Assembly (NCBI GenBank): GCA_007136055.1
Contig: SLHT01000015.1
Coordinates: forward strand, 1 to 7,003
Source of the DNA: Syntrophomonadaceae bacterium
GTDB lineage: Bacteria; Bacillota; Dethiobacteria; DTU022
Direction: 5' to 3'
DNA: 7,003 nucleotides
Shown here: positions 5,048-7,003 of the stretch, in pieces
How the letters are laid out: each line of letters opens with the position of its first letter
Position numbering within the stretch: the first letter of the stretch is position 1
Position numbers and translations under genes: made by a program
Notes under the pieces: model-generated
Told to the model about the DNA's origin: nothing
Database searches by the model: none
The model's input: only the letters and a program-made list of their open reading frames with translations

Positions 5048-6574
5048 TCATAAGTATTTTAATCCAAGCGGTCCCAGACCAAAAAACCAGAATCCTTTCT
5101 TTGTTCCTCCTCCAGCTGTCTTTAAAACTACCGGGCCGCATTTTCGATCAAACAACCAGTACCCGCTGTATTCTTCACCAGTGGTAGAAACATAGGTGCC
5201 GTAACCGTGACGCAGGCTTTTTCTCCAGCGCCCCGTATAACTGCTGCCGCCACCCCAGGTCCGTATTCCCCAGCCGTGAAATTTACCGCCGGCCAATTCA
5301 CCTTCGTAGCTTCCACCGTTAGCGTATTTGCAGCTTCCCCGACCATGCATACGGCCATTTTCCCACTTTCCCTGAAATAATGCACCGTCCGCCTGCTCAA
5401 AAGCCCCCTCACCACTCCAGACATTGTTCTTAAAGCTTCCTTCATAACAATCACCAAAAGCAGAAATATAAACTCCCCTGCCGTTCATCATGTCCTCAAC
5501 CCACTGGCCATCATACTTGGAACCGTCCGGCCAAACCTGAGTACCCCTGCCGTGCTTTTTGCCGTTTTTAAAATCACCTTTATATTCGATTCCACTCCTG
5601 AATTTAACACTGCCGGACCCTTCCGGCCGCCCATTTAGCAAATTACCGCTATAAACAGAGCCATCTGCAAAAAAGAATTGTCCGCTGTCGGCAGGCCTTC
5701 CTTCTACAAACATTCCATGATAAGACGAGCGATCACTGAAAACCAGCTTGCCTTCTCCGTGCGGCAGGTTGTTTCTGCTTTCACCGCTGTATTTTGAGCC
5801 GTCAGGATATTGACAGGTGCCCCATCCGCTATCGCGACCATATTCATAAGCAGCGCTGAATTCTTTGCCGTCAGGAAACAGGGCCCTTCCTTCTCCGTGA
5901 GGCATACCTTCGCGCAAAGGGCCCTTATATATGGCGCCATCCGGAAAATAGTACTGCCCTTTTGCGCCGAAATTTCCATCGGCAAATATGCCCTCATAGC
6001 GGGAACCATCGACAAAAGTGTACGTTCCCTGCCCGTGCATGCTGTTTGCTTTCCAAAGACCCTCGTAGCGTCTTCCGTCAGGCCAGGCCATTTCACCCTT
6101 GCCGTGTTTTTGATTTTCATACCACTGCCCTTTATAACCTCTTCCATCCGGCCAAAGCATTTCACCATAGCCATGCCGAAAAGCACTTTTCCACTGACCA
6201 ACGTAAACTCTGCCATCTGGCCAGGAATAAGTGCCCTGCCCTTCATAAAGACCGTTTGCAAATTCACCTTCATATTTTTCACCGCTGGGCCAATAATAAG
6301 CACCCTGTCCATGCATCTGATCCCCCTGCCACTGGCCGACATATCTACGCCAGTCGGCAAAAAGATATGTGCCCCGGCCATGCATGCAGTCATTTTGCCA
6401 TTGGCCCTCGTACTTGTCACCGTTAGACCAGATAAAAGTACCTTCACCATGGAAAAGCCCCTCTTGCCATTCACCATTATACCTGCTTCCGTCAGGCCAG
6501 GTTACAGTACCCCTGCCATGCGGCAAACCGTTTAAAATATCTCCCCTGTATTCACCATCACCCGCTATTTTCAA
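5048..6574 (-). CDS. MORN-repeat protein with 21 uninterrupted 23-residue repeats
   Basis: 508 residues: eight leading residues, then 21 consecutive MORN repeats (residues 9-491, bases 5102-6550), then a 17-residue tail containing FWFFGLGPLGLKYL. Each repeat is exactly 23 residues long, following YxGxWxxxxxHGxGxxxWPDGxx, with no insertion or deletion. The best-kept repeats are 1-8, 15 and 18; repeats 9, 11, 13, 14, 16, 17 and 21 have lost the HG pair. No signal peptide or membrane segment is visible, so it should be cytoplasmic. MORN arrays fold as long beta-hairpin rods that serve protein or lipid contacts; no enzymatic domain is attached. The start is TTG at 6574, the only start codon available after an in-frame TAG upstream, with a modest AAAGG site. 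The function is unknown, and nothing ties it to the amine genes except position. Confidence 0.9.
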   Translation of the reverse strand: MKIAGDGEYRGDILNGLPHGRGTVTWPDGSRYNGEWQEGLFHGEGTFIWSNGDKYEGQWQNDCMHGRGTYLFADWRRYVGQWQGDQMHGQGAYYWPSGEKYEGEFANGLYEGQGTYSWPDGRVYVGQWKSAFRHGYGEMLWPDGRGYKGQWYENQKHGKGEMAWPDGRRYEGLWKANSMHGQGTYTFVDGSRYEGIFADGNFGAKGQYYFPDGAIYKGPLREGMPHGEGRALFPDGKEFSAAYEYGRDSGWGTCQYPDGSKYSGESRNNLPHGEGKLVFSDRSSYHGMFVEGRPADSGQFFFADGSVYSGNLLNGRPEGSGSVKFRSGIEYKGDFKNGKKHGRGTQVWPDGSKYDGQWVEDMMNGRGVYISAFGDCYEGSFKNNVWSGEGAFEQADGALFQGKWENGRMHGRGSCKYANGGSYEGELAGGKFHGWGIRTWGGGSSYTGRWRKSLRHGYGTYVSTTGEEYSGYWLFDRKCGPVVLKTAGGGTKKGFWFFGLGPLGLKYL

Positions 6575-6594
6575 CTTGATCGACTGCCTTTCAC

Positions 6595-6610
6595 ACTAAT
6601 TCTGATTAGT
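6595..6610. promoter_or_regulatory. Palindrome upstream of the MORN gene
   Basis: ACTAAT-TCTG-ATTAGT, a perfect six-base inverted repeat 20 bases upstream of the MORN start, next to a TTGACA box (6614-6619). It could be an operator or a leader hairpin. No convincing -10 box is found at the right distance from that TTGACA. Confidence 0.3.
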
Positions 6611-6637
6611 AATTGTCAACCGAAAAGGCTATATTCT

Positions 6638-6666
6638 TAAATACAAAACCCTTATTTTTACTGCAA
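6638..6666 (-). promoter_or_regulatory. Weak candidate promoter for the MORN gene
   Basis: TTGCAG (6661-6666), a 17-base spacer and TATTTA (6638-6643) on the minus strand, in the 159-base gap after tatC. The spacing is right, but the boxes are only moderate matches. Confidence 0.22.
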
Positions 6667-6733
6667 CAACCGGCACGTTAAATAACCGGTATGCAAACTG
6701 TATTGACAAGTACCTCTTTTTTCATATCAACTT

Positions 6734-7003
6734 CTAGCCCGCCGGAAGACCGGAATTTTCATCTTCATCAGGTTCTTTCTTTTTACGCCAGGCCAGGTAG
6801 ACCATAAATATGCCCAATTCATATAGCAGCATTAAGGGAATAGCCATTAAGACCTGTGAAAAGATGTCTGGCGGTGTTAAAATCGAAGCAAAAATAATAA
6901 TAATCAATAAAGCAAATTTTCGATTACGTCGTAAAAAAGTTGTGCTGATCAAACCAATGCTGCCCAGGAACCAAAACAAAACCGGGAGCTGAAAAACCAG
7001 GCC
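6734..7003 (-). CDS. tatC: Sec-independent protein translocase TatC, C-terminal fragment
   Basis: The reading frame enters from beyond base 7003 and ends with TAG at 6734-6736, giving 89 visible residues. They begin GLVFQLPVL and continue with LRRNRKFALL, ILTPPDIFSQVLMAIPLMLL and YELGIF. This is the classic end of TatC: the conserved G.xFQxP helix 4 entry, then helices 5 and 6, with the TPPD-SQ motif between them. TatC is the membrane receptor of the twin-arginine pathway and binds the signal peptides of folded proteins, often cofactor-bearing ones. The cytoplasmic tail (WRKKKEPDEDENSGLPAG) is acidic and carries no further domain. A TGA follows the TAG after three codons. The neighbouring tatA gene, if present, would be outside the window. 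Confidence 0.92.
   Translation of the reverse strand, partial: GLVFQLPVLFWFLGSIGLISTTFLRRNRKFALLIIIIFASILTPPDIFSQVLMAIPLMLLYELGIFMVYLAWRKKKEPDEDENSGLPAG

Noticed and set aside
5810..6535. 241-codon plus-strand frame in the MORN gene
   Set aside because: It is the antisense shadow of the 69-base repeat; the minus-strand frame has 21 clear MORN repeats.
5102..6550. Regular 69-base period, possibly CRISPR or satellite DNA
   Set aside because: The period is protein-level MORN repetition; DNA identity between units is modest and there are no constant repeats with unique spacers.
6669..6690. ACCGG/CCGGT hairpin after tatC as a terminator
   Set aside because: Only five base pairs with a 12-base loop, and no T run follows on the minus strand.

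Overview
All genes in this window lie on the minus strand. It looks like a chromosomal piece from an anaerobic, AT-leaning Firmicute of the Clostridia type. The grounds are strong AGGAGG-like ribosome binding sites, heavy use of TTG and GTG starts, a sigma-54 activator of clostridial architecture, and a corrinoid protein next to a betaine-family transporter. The exact genus cannot be read from the sequence.

Layout from right to left (direction of transcription): the 3' end of tatC (6734-7003, enters from outside); a 508-residue protein made almost wholly of 21 MORN repeats (5048-6574); a ProXp-ala/PrdX-type aminoacyl-tRNA deacylase (4478-4966); 16 bases later a sigma-54-dependent activator with a cysteine-bearing sensor domain and a PAS domain (2668-4461); a 337-base regulatory gap; a BCCT-family transporter (762-2330); a 643-base regulatory gap; and the first 39 codons of a corrinoid protein (1-118, leaves the window).

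The main result is a regulatory circuit seen directly in the DNA. Both gaps carry a -24/-12 sigma-54 promoter pointing at the next gene: TGGCAC-N5-TTGCT before the corrinoid gene and TGGCAT-N5-CTGCA before the transporter. Upstream of each promoter lie three copies of a 17-base inverted repeat (TTTCTCAT..T..AGAAA type). Their spacing is almost the same at both promoters (centres near -117/-186/-204 and -119/-188/-207; sites 1 and 2 are exactly 69 bases apart at both loci), while the DNA between them is unrelated. The adjacent activator, with a GAFTGA loop and a Fis-type helix-turn-helix, is the obvious protein to bind them. One site overlaps the activator's own stop codon.

Inferred biology: a quaternary amine such as glycine betaine, carnitine or a related compound is imported by the BCCT carrier and demethylated through the corrinoid protein, with its methyltransferase probably encoded just beyond base 1. 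The activator turns on uptake and catabolism together. The MORN protein, the deacylase and tatC look like separate business, although the deacylase is probably co-transcribed with the activator.
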